A stretch of DNA of 64,000 nucleotides from Amoebophrya sp. A120 (taxonomy: Eukaryota; Sar; Dinophyceae; Syndiniales; Amoebophryaceae), in NCBI GenBank assembly GCA_905178155.1, contig CAJINV010000004.1, positions 7,385,861 through 7,449,860 of the forward strand, given 5' to 3'. Positions 1 through 11,831 of the stretch are shown here, in pieces. The notes under the pieces were generated by a model. The model did no database searches and had not been told where the DNA came from. It was given only the letters and a program-made list of their open reading frames with translations. The position numbers and the translations under genes were made by a program. Every line of letters starts with the position of its first letter. The stretch's first letter is position 1.

Positions 1-3000
1 AGCGTGGCTCATGCAGTGCAAAAGCATCGCACTCGCTTCGTACTAATTGCGTTTATGCATTACAAATTTTTTTGTTAAGGCCAATCCGCATTACAAATTG
101 AATTTGTAATGCTAAGTCAATTTGTGATGCAATTTATACTAGTACGTCACTTTTGCAGTTCATATGGCTTTCGCCTGGTTGGAGAGCACGAGGTTGTTGG
201 CGATGTTGCAAACCGCGGTCTTTTATGCATTGCAAACATGTCTGGGTCTGGAAACATGGAACTTGTAATGCTAGTCCTACACTCCTGTAAAATCTGTATT
301 GCGTGACTAACAAAAAAGACGCCCTCCTTGGTCATACAAAAGCGCAGTTTCTCATGCGGACTGAGCATGAGAGAGCGTTCTGCAAACTTGTCATGCTTGG
401 CTGCATTGGCAAATATTTCAGTCATCCACGGCTCAGCATCGCAAATTTCCAGACCCAGACATTTTTGCATTTGATATCTTCACGTGCTGCTGTCTGGCTG
501 CCCGCTGCTGTTGGTCATCCGTGTCGTTCAGCTGTCCACTTTGATGTCCTACTTCTTGGTCGCAGGGATGATGCTGTTTCTGAACATCAAGCGATGTAGT
601 TGTCCCGGCATTACCACAGGAGGTGCTGCTAATATTATTTCCTGTGGAGGTTCTTTTATTCCCTTCAACATCTCCACCTTCGCGAAGCGACGGCGACGAT
701 TCACAGTGAACCTTTGGCTGCGCTTGGGCTTGCGTGGTCCTCGTCGTGTCAGAACAATGCGGCATTTTTTCGGTCGTGAGGACACCTCTTTCTGCACAAG
801 TTATTTCCTCAACAGCCTTGTTTGCACCCGCTGTGCTGCCCGCCCCTGCCTCCTGTCGTGGTGCTTCTGCGTCTTCAGTTTTCATCTTTGCGGAATCTTC
901 TACCGAAGTAGTTGTGGTCATCTCGGCGGCAGCCGGCGCACTATCGCTTGTTGTACAATTGGAAGTGACCACAACCGTGGTGGCAGCTGTTACAACATCC
1001 GTACCGGTACCTGCATCCTCCTTACGACCAGCCTCGACGTCCTTGTCCCCCGCAGCCAAAGCCGTCGTTGCGTCTTCAGCAGTAGAAGTCGCAGCCTCGT
1101 GGTCTTTCTCCTCCTCCTGTGTGGTCACGACAAGAGCATCATCAGTTCTTTCCCCGGCGGCGGATAAAAGCTGCTCTGGCGCTGGTGCTTCATCACCACT
1201 CCTAGTTTTCGTGGTGCCCACAACATCAGGATTGTCCTGCTTGTTGGTCCCCTCGTTATCGTCGTTATGAGCTGGTGTGGCAGGATGCTGGCCATGAAGA
1301 TCTTCGCCGTCTTCCTTCCTCGCAGGTGCAGGTGGTACGACCAGAGATTCGTCCTTCTCGGCCGGCGTTGTAGCAGCCTCGGTTTTCAAATTCTCTGGCT
1401 CTTCCCCGTCACTTGTGGACGACTCGAGGTGCAGCGGCTCGTGAAGATCCATGTCCTTGGACGATAAAGCGGATGAAACTGCGGCCTCTTCATGATGTTG
1501 CTGGTTAACGTTAACCTCTACTTCAGGAAGGGGGGACTGATGTTGGTGCTCTGACTCGTCTATCGAAGCGGTCTGGGCGGAAACATCTACTTCCGGAGAT
1601 CGAGATGCAAATGCAGGAGCCGTACCACTTTTCAACCTTTCGTGCTCGTCTATTTCCTTTTCGTTTTCCATCGCTTCATTTGCATCCTCCATGACAACAT
1701 CAGCTACGTCAACATTTGTGTTTTTGATGCCGTCGTGGTCCTCTACCTCTTGCTCTGCAACATTTACTATTTCTGCACCTGCGCACGGTGTGGGCGTCTC
1801 GTCCGCGTCAAGTTGCATTTCGGAAGCACAAGTCGCAGTCGGAAGAACGCACTGCTCGGGATTCTTCTCTTGCGCTTTTGAAAGACCGGTGTTCGCACTA
1901 GCAACATAATTCGCAGCTGAGTCAGATTTTTTCGCAGGAGTGTTGTCATCTTCATTTCCAACGACCTTGGAGACGCCGTCTTGGAGGTCGCCAATAGTTT
2001 CCATCCTGTTTGCATCGCCCTCCAGAGAAATCATACTCTGCGCCGCAGACAGGTTTTCGTTTTCGGCAGCAGACTTTTCGTCGGGCTCGGTGACACGCGC
2101 GTCCTCGGCCGTGGCAGGAGCTGCATCTTCGATCATATTACTGGTGGCCGCGCCAGTACTAGAAGTTTCCACAACTTTATTATTCGACGTCGTCGCAGAG
2201 GTTGAGACTGTCGTCTCAGTGGTGTTGCATGTTGCTCCCTGTGGAACTTCCGCCACCGGGGAGGATGAGTCCGTGGCCGCTGCAGGAGGCTCTTGTAGCT
2301 CCATATCCCCTTCTTTCATTTCCACATCAACATCTTTGGCGGTGGTCGACGAGTCAACTTTTTTCTCGACGGAAGCTCGTGCCTTTTCAACAGAATCAGC
2401 TGCTCCTGCCTTCTCAACAGAATCAGCTGCTCCTGCCTTCTCAACGGGATCAGCTGCTCCTGCCTTCTCAACAGGATTGGGCACAACAGCACCTAGCGCA
2501 ACATTCGAGGAACTCGAACTGGGTTCAGAAGTACAACCTGCTTGATGTTGTTCCGCAACATTTTCTGCAGTTGGCGTTTTGGTTTTCGTCTCCACCACCG
2601 CATCAGCAGAAGGTGGACTTTCGGCCGCGTCCACCTCCGTGGTGTATTCAGCGTCTAAAATTTTTGCAATCTCCGCCGTCATGGCATCCGTGGTGCCCAG
2701 TGCATTCGGGTCGGCCAGCAGTTGCGAAAGGTAGTCAGCCAGGTAATCGTCCTCTTGGCTTGATGTTCCGGAAGCTCCGGATGAAGCTGCTTTCTCCTGC
2801 TCACCGGCGCACTTCTCAACTTTATTTTCCTGGTTTTTTGCGTCCTGAGGCAGACCTCCTCCAGCACTACTTGCTTTTTTATCTTCGTTTCTATCTTCGT
2901 CCCTCTTGCCCTTGCTGAGAAGCTCGTTATCGCCTTCGCCAAGCGAACTGCATGTGTTTTTGGGCATATTATCCTTTCTGCTTTGAGCACGATGATGTCC

Positions 3001-6000
3001 ACCCGCACCAGCAGCGCAGGCAGCGGCATCTTCGTCTTCCCCACACGGAAAATGCTTCTTGTTGATGATCCCTTGTTCGAGAGCAACTTCTTCAGATACC
3101 GTGTTTGTACCTCCGGCCCCCTCCTTCTGCTCGTCCTGCTGTCGTGCTTCGACCGCCACGACCTCTTCCCCGTTCTTCCGTGATCGCTGTGTATCCAAAA
3201 CCGACGTCTCTCCACTCTCTTGCTCGGCCAACAGGTTCCGCGTCCCGACGTGCTGCGGGCTGTGCTTCTGTTCCGTGGCAATCGCCGCGGCGTGCTCGAG
3301 CGAGGACAGGGAAATGGACGGCGGCGCGCTTGGATCGTAGGGGGCGGTGGGGGCAGCTTTGTCTTCGAGGGTGATCATATGAGTGACAGTTGTTCTTGCT
3401 GAACTTCCGTCCGTCAGGATGTGACTTGGCGTGGTGGTGTCCTTCTTGGCCACGTGGTGCGAGATTGTGGTGATGGTACCACACGACGTGGTCGTGATTG
3501 TCTTAACGTCGCGGACCTGCTGCTGTTGCCCACAGCTCCGGGGCGACGCCGCGGGGGAGGGCGAAAGACGCGGACTGCTGTTCACCGGAGACTGTTGCTG
3601 GATCAAAGCCTGCTGCAGAAAATCCAAGTTCTGGGCCGGCTCGAGAGGGGGCTTGATCATCTGCAGGCTGCTCGTGGAGCCGACGGCAGCGGAAAGATGA
3701 ACGGCTCCTGGCTGATCGTGTCGCACTTGCACCCCCGGAGCTGCCGTGCCATTGGGATCTTGGAAGATGGTCGCTGTCGCTTGTGGTTGTCCACCAGCTT
3801 GTTGGGAGGACGACGTCACCAGAGTTGATGTCTGCTGTTGATGCCGCTGAGTAATAGTAGAACCACTCTGAAGAAGGAGATTCTGTCCAATAGTAGAGGC
3901 AGCTCCTGTAGTACTAGTTCCCGCCACTGCCGCACTCGACGTAGCAGTAGCGGCGACGTTGTTACAGCTTCCGTCCCCCCCTAGCAACACGAAGTTCGGG
4001 TTCGTACTTTCCCTGTTGAAAGAGCCACCAGATGTTGAACCGTACTTCGGCTTGAACGGTTCCCCGTCCAGCATCTCATCGCGCATCGGCATCACCCGTT
4101 GCGAATGCGGCCGCGCAAACTGCTTACGTGCCTTGGCTGCCTCGGCCTGGCGATCGCGCTCCTTGTACATGCGAAGGGACTCGGTCTGAAGATGAAGTTT
4201 TGTGTTTGTCATTTTATTTGATAGTCGTATTTCGTCCAGATCATCTTCTTTTTGTTCCTTCTTATCATTTTTTCGTACAAAAATCTTGGTCTTTCGAGTT
4301 TCAACACCACAAAGGGACAAAGTTACTTTAGAAACACATCAGCAACCGCAAATCAGTATACACTTTCTATACATTGATCTTCTGCAGACACTTGGAAAAC
4401 GACGTGGCAATGGCTCCCGTGGTCCCCGTATGCAATGCAAAAGCATCGTACTAGTATAAATCGCATTACAAATTGACCCAGCATTACAAATTGAATTTGT
4501 AATGCTGATTTGCCTTGAGAAAGAGATTTGTAATGCATGAATGCAATTAGTACGAGTACGATACTTTTGCACAGGATACCCCGACCAAGCTAGCAACCGG
4601 TGCGTGTTCGCCAACTTTTCCATTTCCAGGCGCTTGCAGACGTTCAGAGACAGCAAGCCGGCGATGTCCTTGACTTCGGGCAGGAACGTGGTGCCCGCAT
4701 TGTTCGCCGCGTTAATATTACTAGCAGCACAACTAGTACTTCCAGCGGTCGACGACGTGCCAGGAGTTGCGCCAGTATTTTGCACGACAAACAAACTTTG
4801 CAGTACGCGCTCCGGAAGCAAAGCGTACACCACAATCTTGCCGTTCTTCAGTTCGGCCGCCGGCGCGTAGATCAAGGGAATCGCGTCGGAGATGTTCTGC
4901 ACGGTACCTTGCAAGTAGACCGGAAACAGTTCTTGCTGCAGCAAAGTGATGCCGTTCAAGACGTTGACGGAGATGACCCGGATCCCGGATTGCTGCTTCA
5001 CCTGCTGCAGGTTCTTTTTGTTGGCCTGCGCGAGGTATGACCTGCAAAAGTACCGCACACGTAGTGATTGCTATTATGCATGACAAATCTCTTTCCTAAG
5101 GTAAAACAGCATTACAAATTTCATTTGTAATGCTGAGCGAATTTGTAATGCAATTTATACTACGTACGATGCTTTTGCATTTCATACGAGGGATTTGGGG
5201 AGCATGAGGCACAGCTTCGTGATCACCTCCCCATTGTGGTACATGACCTGCGACGTCTCCTTGAAAAGCATCAACATGGAGTCGGGTATCAAAAGGAAAA
5301 ATTCCCCCACCCAATATCGAAATGGAAATCTGTAATGCGGGATTTGTGTACACAAATCGGCTTTGTCTTGCAGTAGAGGACTGCAGACAGATACAAAGCC
5401 GGACTAGGGATGTTTTTGCGTAGAAGGCGCCTAGCAAGGTAGGGGCATTCTCTGTAGGCCGCACAGCATTAGAAATTGCCTGCAGAACGCGGCGGGGTTT
5501 TTTGTTTGTCTTCTTGCAATACAGAGACGATTTGCATTTGTGACCTCAAATCAGCATCACAAATTTTGAGAAGTATCCCGCTCTGGTATGGAGAGGGGGG
5601 ATTTTTCCTCACAATATCGGGCGGTGTGAAAAACCGCCAGAAGTACGGCGTCTCCTCCAGTTGCAAGTCCCGTTCCTGTATGCATTGCAAAAGTATCGTA
5701 GTCGTAGTAATTGCAGCCATGGTGCATGAGAAATCTGGTTCCTATAGCTCATTCAGCATTACAAATTCCATTACTTCCTTCTGGAAAAGTTTGTAATGCT
5801 ATTTCTACTAGTACGAAGATACTTTTGCGATGCATATCCTGCAGCACCGTGATGTCCTGGGGGAGCTGCTGCTGGGGCAACAGCCCGCCCGTCGTGCTGG
5901 TCGTCGCAGCGGAAATCGACGCCGTCGGTTGTGCAGCTGTTGCACTACAACTTGATAGCAGCGGAGCAACCACAACTGCGTTTTGGATGCTGCTGCCCGG

Positions 6001-9000
6001 GGTCGTACTAGAGGCAGCGGCGGTAGTTGATGTGGTAGCAGAAGATGCGGATGGCGGTCCTGCTGTGGTACCTCCAGCTGCAGAAGCTGCACCAGCAAGA
6101 ACTGCAGAGTTACCCCCTCCTGCTCCTCCTCCCGCGCCAGCTGGGCTACCCAAAGCAGCAGCTGCAGGCTGGTCCAAAGCCCGGATCACAATGGGATGGG
6201 ACGCGGTGCCAGAATTTCCGCCGGAAATTGTGATGGTATTCGGATTCGGCTCCACCAATTGTACCGCCGGTGGGCTCCTGATGCCGGTCTTTGCAGGAGC
6301 TGTAGTTCCCACCGCAGAACTTGCCGTTGGACTGCGACTCCGAAGTCTGCTGCTCGTCGTCCCTGTAGTAGTTGCACCTCGTCGTGCAGTATCCTGTGCA
6401 AAAGTATCTGATACTCGTAGCAATTGCGGTTATGCATTACAAATCTCCTTTCCAAGGTTAAACAGCATGACAAATTCAATTTTTCATGCTGAGAAAATTT
6501 ATTGCAATGCAATTTATAACTAGTACGATACTTTTGCAATGCATATGCAGCAGCGCTGGTCGTCGTCCCAGCACCTCCTCCTGCTCGCTGCCCGCACAGC
6601 AACCCGAACTGCATCGAGTCTGGATTATGCTGCGCCAGTCCACCACTTCCCTGGTGCGCACCAGCCGCGGGCGTAGTACTAGAGCGAGCATGATCCAGGT
6701 CAATATTACCGACTCCTCCGCGATGATCACTACGCACAGAACGGGTTCTACTCAACAAATGGGACGTCGAGTGGTCTGAATGAAAATGTTGAAGACCTGG
6801 TGGCGTTCTGGATCTGGTCCTGGAGTTGTGTTGATCGTGCCCCGTACTGTGAGGTCCTGCGGCTCCAAAGGTGTCATGCGGAAGCTGCTCCACCACGGCC
6901 ATCTTCTGGCGCGGCGTAGGAGCTGCACGGTGGGTGGAGCAACCGGGTGTCGTAGTTCCATGTTGTGTCGAATGATGATGTCCGCCTTGGACTACAACTC
7001 CAGGTGGCGGCCCGGTCCGTCGCGGCAGTCCTGCACCGTAGCGGTGGTCTTGGTCAGCGTTTTGAAGATCGTCGTAAGGATACTGCTCCTGCTGATCACC
7101 TCCCCGGTGGTGATCCTGTTGGGGACGATGTTGATCCAGCTGCAACAAAGTTGGTGGATACTTGCTCTTATGGCCCGCGGCCTGCTCTCGCTCTCCGAGA
7201 TGTAGTTGTTGAGTTCCTGCAGGCGGAGGACAGCCACTGCGTCCCGCCAGCGACCTGTCCATCTTCAGGCTGTTACTGAAGAACGACGATTTATTGATAC
7301 GGTCTTCGTGGTGTGAGTCGAAGGGAAAATGGTGGTCACGTGCCGTCGTGCTGTGTGGCGGGTGATGCTGATCTAGTACTCGGTCGTGCAGATAATCATG
7401 ATCACGAGGAAGGCTATGGTGGTCCAGGTGGTGATGATCCAGCACACCAGCCCGGGACGAAAGCTGCTGGTGGTCTAAACTCCCTGTTACGGCCGAAAGC
7501 TGCTGGTGTCCTAACTGCTCACCCCGAAGGTGGTGGAGTGCTCCACCTGGGGCCGCGGGGCCGCCACGGTCGTGCCGTCCGCCGTGGCGGTCTGCTCTAC
7601 TAGGATGGTACAACCTGTTTTCGACGTCCCGGTGCGCTGCATCTGCTCCGGGGTACGGAAACGTGGATCTGGTCTGTGGAACTACACCAGCGCTCGGAGG
7701 TCCAACTCCGTGGACATCATGGTCGTGGGCCGCAGATGAACTACCTCCTGGAAGATGATCACCTCCATGATGCTCCCGGTGGAAATTAAAATTGTTTCCA
7801 CGACCACCGCCCCTGTGAAAATTGTCCCGGTGCTGGTCGTGGTCGTCCCCACCACGTCGAAGATGTTGATGCGGCATGCTTCTGCCGCTCGCGCTATGCA
7901 TTGCAAAAGTATCGCACTTGTAGTAATCACAGTCACGCATTACAAATCTCCATCCCACGTTAAAACAGCATGACAAACTCCATTTCTCATGCTGAGTGAA
8001 TTTGTCATGCGATTTCTACTAGTACGATACTTTTGCAGTTCATACGCACCCCGAGACGACAACACCGGATCGCCCCCGCCCCCGCCGTGCTCGGACATCG
8101 CGCGCTGCTGTGCCCAGAGCCGGCGGATGCTGTTTGGGGACCCGGTCGGGGACTTCTGGTGCCCCATGGGTGAGTGAATGTCATACTCCGAGCCGCCGCA
8201 GCCGCCCTGTGGTGATTTTTTCAAACAAAAGCAAATCATGTTACTTACAACGTGAACGTCAACTACGTTCTCGTCAACCGGAACGCATATAAAACCAAAT
8301 CTGTCCGACTAAAATGTTCCCCGCTTTCGTCTGTAACATCAGCACGACGACCAAGATGAACAACAACAATACCAGTGGCGCTACATAGTCGCACAGCAAC
8401 TTGTGCACCGCCAAGCAGCAGGAGTCCAAATCCCCGTCAATGACCAGCAGCTCATCCGCCATGCCAAATCCCGCCACGTCATGCCGCAGGGAGCTCGGAC
8501 TGTGGACGTGCTCGAGCGTCAAGATCGTGTTGGTGGACTTTTCGATGGACATCAAGATGTGCTCTCTACTCTCCCCATCGAGGTAATTGTCGTGCTTGTG
8601 GTGGCCAGCACTTCCACTGCTGTCAAACATGCCCGTCCCGAGTTGCAATTCCGGCATAACCATCTTCATTTTGACGACAAATTCTTGCAACAGGGTGAAC
8701 ACCTGCTGGATTGCACGGGTAATGTTCTCGGTCGTGTCACCTATAATTGTTTTTTGTGTAGTTCGAGTTTTGGTTTTATCCAAAGACCACCCCAACTGTT
8801 GAGCAAAAAAATGTACAAGTAAATAGTCGAGCTCCATTTTTCTTGGAGCGGAATGCTAAGGGAATTCGAATTGCTATAATTTCGCACTAAAGCATGAGCA
8901 TCACGAAGCAGAAACTATACCGCCAATCGCCAGTCTGCGTGGGGATTCCGAATCTACTTCCTGGGGCAGAAAGGCGACGCGGGTGGCATTCGCTTTCAAC

Positions 9001-11831
9001 CGCATGTCTTCCAAAACCTGTGAATGATATAGATATTTCACGACATGTTGAAGATTTGAAACTGGATTTTTATGTACCTCCACAACCACGTCTACATCAG
9101 GAGTGTGAGAAGTACTATATGGAATGCTATTACTAGATGAAAAAAATAGACACGTCGACCACACTCGTCCCTAGTAAATTGCAGCAAAATGATCGGCTTA
9201 ATTATACCGGCAAAGTAAACAATGTCACGTCGGATTTGGGGATGACAAGCTGGATGGAGTAGCGACAAGAAGGGCCGTTCGACGTGTCGTCGAAGCCGCC
9301 CTCGAAGATGCTCGTCGCGTTTGACAAGATCGTATCCAGCATATTTTCCTCGTCTCGCGACTGCCCCCGAGAACTACAACCCAGACGCAGCCGGAGCTTC
9401 TGCTGGGCGTTGTGGTTGTGGCTTCCGATGGAAACCCGGTGATATTGTGGAAGTCTGGTCGTGTTGCTGGTGTTCTTGTGATCGTGCAGATGAACAAGAT
9501 GTGGTCCAGCATCACCATGATGGCCAGTTGGAGGATGATGTTGACCACCAGAACTACAACCCGACAGCAGAAACCCGTTGCTGCTCGCATCGCTGGCTGC
9601 GCGGTGCCGGAGGTCTTGCAGAGAGGCACCACGGTCGCGCAGGCGTTGATACGGACCCCCTCCGAGCTGGGGGAGGCGTGTATGGCGTTCTCAACTGTTA
9701 CATTCTGAACTGTTACATGGATTTGTCATGCAAAGCCAGCAATAGGGAAAGGGGAAAGCTTGCAAGTCTTGCATCACAAATTTGGCACGGATTTAGATGC
9801 TGTTTAGCCATTCGATGACTTGTCATGCGAAGCAGCTTGATCGTCTTGCGGATCATGGTCATTTTGCATGACAAATCATGTAACAGTTGAGAATGAAACA
9901 TTTGAGAACGCCATAGCGTGGCGGGACGCCCTGGCGGTGCGGGTGCTGCGATGTAGTTTTTACGGTTAAAAAGTGCGCATTCACAACTTGGATCACACAT
10001 TCACGCATCGGTCGTGTCTACAAACATTAACATTTACCTGCTCAGGAGTCATGCAGCAACAGCATAAAAACGAAAACAAATACGAATACCCCTTTCCCGT
10101 GATGATCAGCCTTTTCGATGAATTCATTAATCGAGTTCAGCAGCGTGTGCATCGGTATCCTGAGTAAAAACGTACCCACACCAGAGTTGTAATGCAAATC
10201 TGCATGCTGAAAATGTTTCTCATGCGGAGCCCCATGAGAAGCAGTTTCTAGTCGTGTTTTGCAATTTGTCATGCTCCAATCAGCATGGTGTGCTAGGTCT
10301 GTGATGCTGCTGAGCTAGCTCAAACAGCACTACACTACGAATCCAAATTTGTGATGCAAAACAGCCAAAACCTGTGGATTTGTCTAGCCGATTCCCCATC
10401 TTGACTATGGTGTGGGTACGTTTTTACTCAGGATAATCGGGTCTTCGTAATTAATCTCATCGACCGGGGCGTACTCATCTGCATTTTTCATTTTGATTGC
10501 ATGCAAAAAAACAAAGGTGTGAAATAAGGAATGTCACATGCACGATGCGCATTGACGAGAATGAAATCCAATCTGTCATACAGTGCTTGTGAAGCAACGA
10601 CTGAATAGTTACCATCTGCCAACTCGTCTTCTTCGTCCTCCGCCCCCGGAGCGATAGTCTGATTCGCATGCGCTGGTGCGACGACACCCGTATAATTTTC
10701 CGCTCCCGCCCCAGCGGCGCCGTTCGACATCATCCCTGCATTGATGATGTTACCTTGTTGCACCACTCCCCGTTGGTTGTGGGGTACGGGCACAAGCTTC
10801 AAGCTCAGCGCGGAACAAGGTGGAGCAGAGCTAGCGTTGCCTTCTGGTTGTTCTTCTGCGTAGTTGTTTCTAGCACTGGGATTTTTATCACAATCTGATG
10901 AAATAAGAGCCTTTTCTTCTTTATCCTCGTCGTCCTCCCGGTCCCGTGCAACTACAAGCCCAGCTGCTGGCGGGAGGGAGCATGGCACCAAAGGCGCCTT
11001 GCTGTCAAGACCTCCCGTGTGGCGAAGGTCATGATCCTGCTGGAGGTCACCTACAACTTCATCTGCCATAATTTCATCGTGGCGGAGCTGCGACGAGAAA
11101 CAAGCTTGACGCTCTTCGGGCTCGAATTCGGCGTTTCTAGTACCCGGACAACTGCAGTTGCAATCCTGATTTTCATCCACATACTCGTCCTCGTCCTCTA
11201 GTAGCATTTCGTCCTCCGACACCACCTCTCCCAGGATCCCCAAAGTTGCGTCCAAAGTCTCGATCACTTTGCTCTCACAGGAAGAGGTGGTCGACATCTC
11301 GAGCTGTACTGCAGCTTCGCGATGTTGATCATGTGCCAGATCGGGGGACGACGCGTGTTGAATCGCGTCTTTGATTTCCTGGTCGAGGTGGGCAGCTGGT
11401 GGTGCTCCTTCGCCCCCGGAGACCGCGTGAGTATCCAGAGGAATCATAGAAGCACGAGTAGAAGTAGCTCCGTGGCCGTCATCAGAGTTGATGATAGCCG
11501 AAAGGAGTTCCTGCTCCTGCTGCCCGTCAGAAGTGATCGCGATCTCACTGCACAAATTTTTCCCGGTTTCTGTACTAATATGTCGGTCGGAGGTCTTGAG
11601 CTCGGGCTCCTTGTCGGCACCAGAATCCTGCTGCTGCTGCGGCGTTGCCCCCGTCCCGAGAGCAGCGGTGCCGTCGTCGTTCTCAGTGCTGGCTATATTC
11701 TCTTGATGTAGCGGTTCCATTTGCAATTTCTTGTCGTCGTCGGTGTTCTCCGTGTTGTAGTAGTCCTCTCGTCCCGAAGTAGAACTAGAAGCTGGTCGTG
11801 GCAGAGTGGTAGTTTCTGCCGCGGTGGACAT
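1..11831 (-). CDS. Giant multi-KH-domain RNA-binding protein (3' end off the window)
   Basis: Probable RNA-binding protein with several KH domains set in long low-complexity, acidic and Gln/His/Ser-rich arms. Exons, in coding order: about 11831-10540, 10480-10436, 10155-10110, 9940-9225, 9060-8915, 8725-8365, 8310-8255, 8213-8045, 7894-6546, 6389-5837, 5678-5617, 5286-5187, 5035-4579, 4428-4370, 4190-477, 223-165, 9-1. KH-like stretches: VLEDMRLKANATRV to GDTTENITRAIQQVF (9.05-8.7 kb); VKMKMVMPELQ to LLVIDGDLDSCCLAVHKLL (8.7-8.4 kb); TKLCLMLPKSL to VYLQGTVQNISDAI (5.2-4.9 kb); VVYALLPERVL to LAWSGTTGAIATSF (4.85-4.4 kb). GXXG loops look degenerate. Ten introners interrupt it, and removing each with one 5-bp flank keeps the frame. 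GT-AG introns also occur (donor near 4370, acceptor near 4190). The start is the ATG at 11831; an in-frame ATG lies at 12020. That all exons form one gene is inferred from frame and KH continuity; the 5' exon is least certain. Confidence 0.62.
10..164. mobile_element. Introner A1
   Basis: Family A: TIRs of GCAAAAGTATCGTACTCGT type and internal GCATTACAAAT words. Exact 5-bp direct repeats TGGCT at 5-9 and 165-169. It interrupts the multi-KH gene; excision with one repeat keeps the frame. Confidence 0.88.
224..476. mobile_element. Introner B1
   Basis: Family B: ends ATGTCTGGGTCTGGAA / CCAGACCCAGACATTTTTGC. Flanks TCTTT and TCTTC (4 of 5). Removing it joins HVK to TAVCNIANNL in the multi-KH gene. 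Without splicing the long exon would stop at 433 inside the element. Confidence 0.88.
2386..2480 (-). repeat. 27-bp coding tandem repeat
   Basis: About 3.5 copies of a 27-bp unit in the 3' part of the multi-KH gene encode the repeated nonapeptide VEKAGAAD(P/S). The repeat preserves the frame and lies in the acidic low-complexity arm. Confidence 0.85.
4429..4578. mobile_element. Introner A2
   Basis: Family A. Exact direct repeats CCCCG at 4424-4428 and 4579-4583. Excision joins LLAWSG to TTGAIATSF within a KH domain. Confidence 0.9.
5036..5186. mobile_element. Introner A3
   Basis: Family A. Exact direct repeats CGAGG at 5031-5035 and 5187-5191. Excision joins LMLPKSL to AQANKKNL within a KH domain. 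Confidence 0.9.
5287..5616. mobile_element. Introner D1
   Basis: Family D: ends GGAAAAATTCCCCC / GGGGGGATTTTTCC. Exact direct repeats TCGGG at 5282-5286 and 5617-5621. Excision joins FFTPP to DSMLMLF in the multi-KH gene. Confidence 0.88.
5679..5836. mobile_element. Introner A4
   Basis: Family A. Exact direct repeats TCCTG at 5674-5678 and 5837-5841. Excision joins ITVLQ to ERDLQLEETP in the multi-KH gene. Confidence 0.9.
6390..6545. mobile_element. Introner A5
   Basis: Family A. Exact direct repeats TGCAG at 6385-6389 and 6546-6550. Excision joins GTTTSAAA to RRGATTTG in the multi-KH gene. Confidence 0.9.
7895..8044. mobile_element. Introner A6
   Basis: Family A. Flanks CGCGC (7890-7894) and CGCAC (8045-8049), 4 of 5 identical. 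Excision joins LSSRGA to SGRSMPH in the multi-KH gene. Confidence 0.88.
9681..9915. mobile_element. Introner C1
   Basis: Family C: ends TATGGCGTTCTCAACTGTTA / GTTTGAGAACGCCATA type. Exact direct repeats GCGTG at 9676-9680 and 9916-9920. Excision joins RQGVPP to RLPQLGG in the multi-KH gene. Confidence 0.9.
10156..10435. mobile_element. Introner F1
   Basis: Family F: ends TATCCTGAGTAAAAACGTAC / GTACGTTTTTACTCAGGATA. Exact direct repeats ATCGG at 10151-10155 and 10436-10440. Excision joins INYEDP to MHTLLNS in the multi-KH gene. Confidence 0.9.

Noticed and set aside
484-2918. Long plus-strand ORFs opposite the multi-KH gene
   Set aside because: They are Val/Ser/Ala- or Leu/Arg-rich mirror frames of low-complexity coding sequence on the minus strand, with no domain content.
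5749-7603. Overlapping ORFs on both strands in the Ala/Thr- and His-rich exons
   Set aside because: Only the minus frames that join across introners with frame kept were retained; the others are shadows of biased codons.
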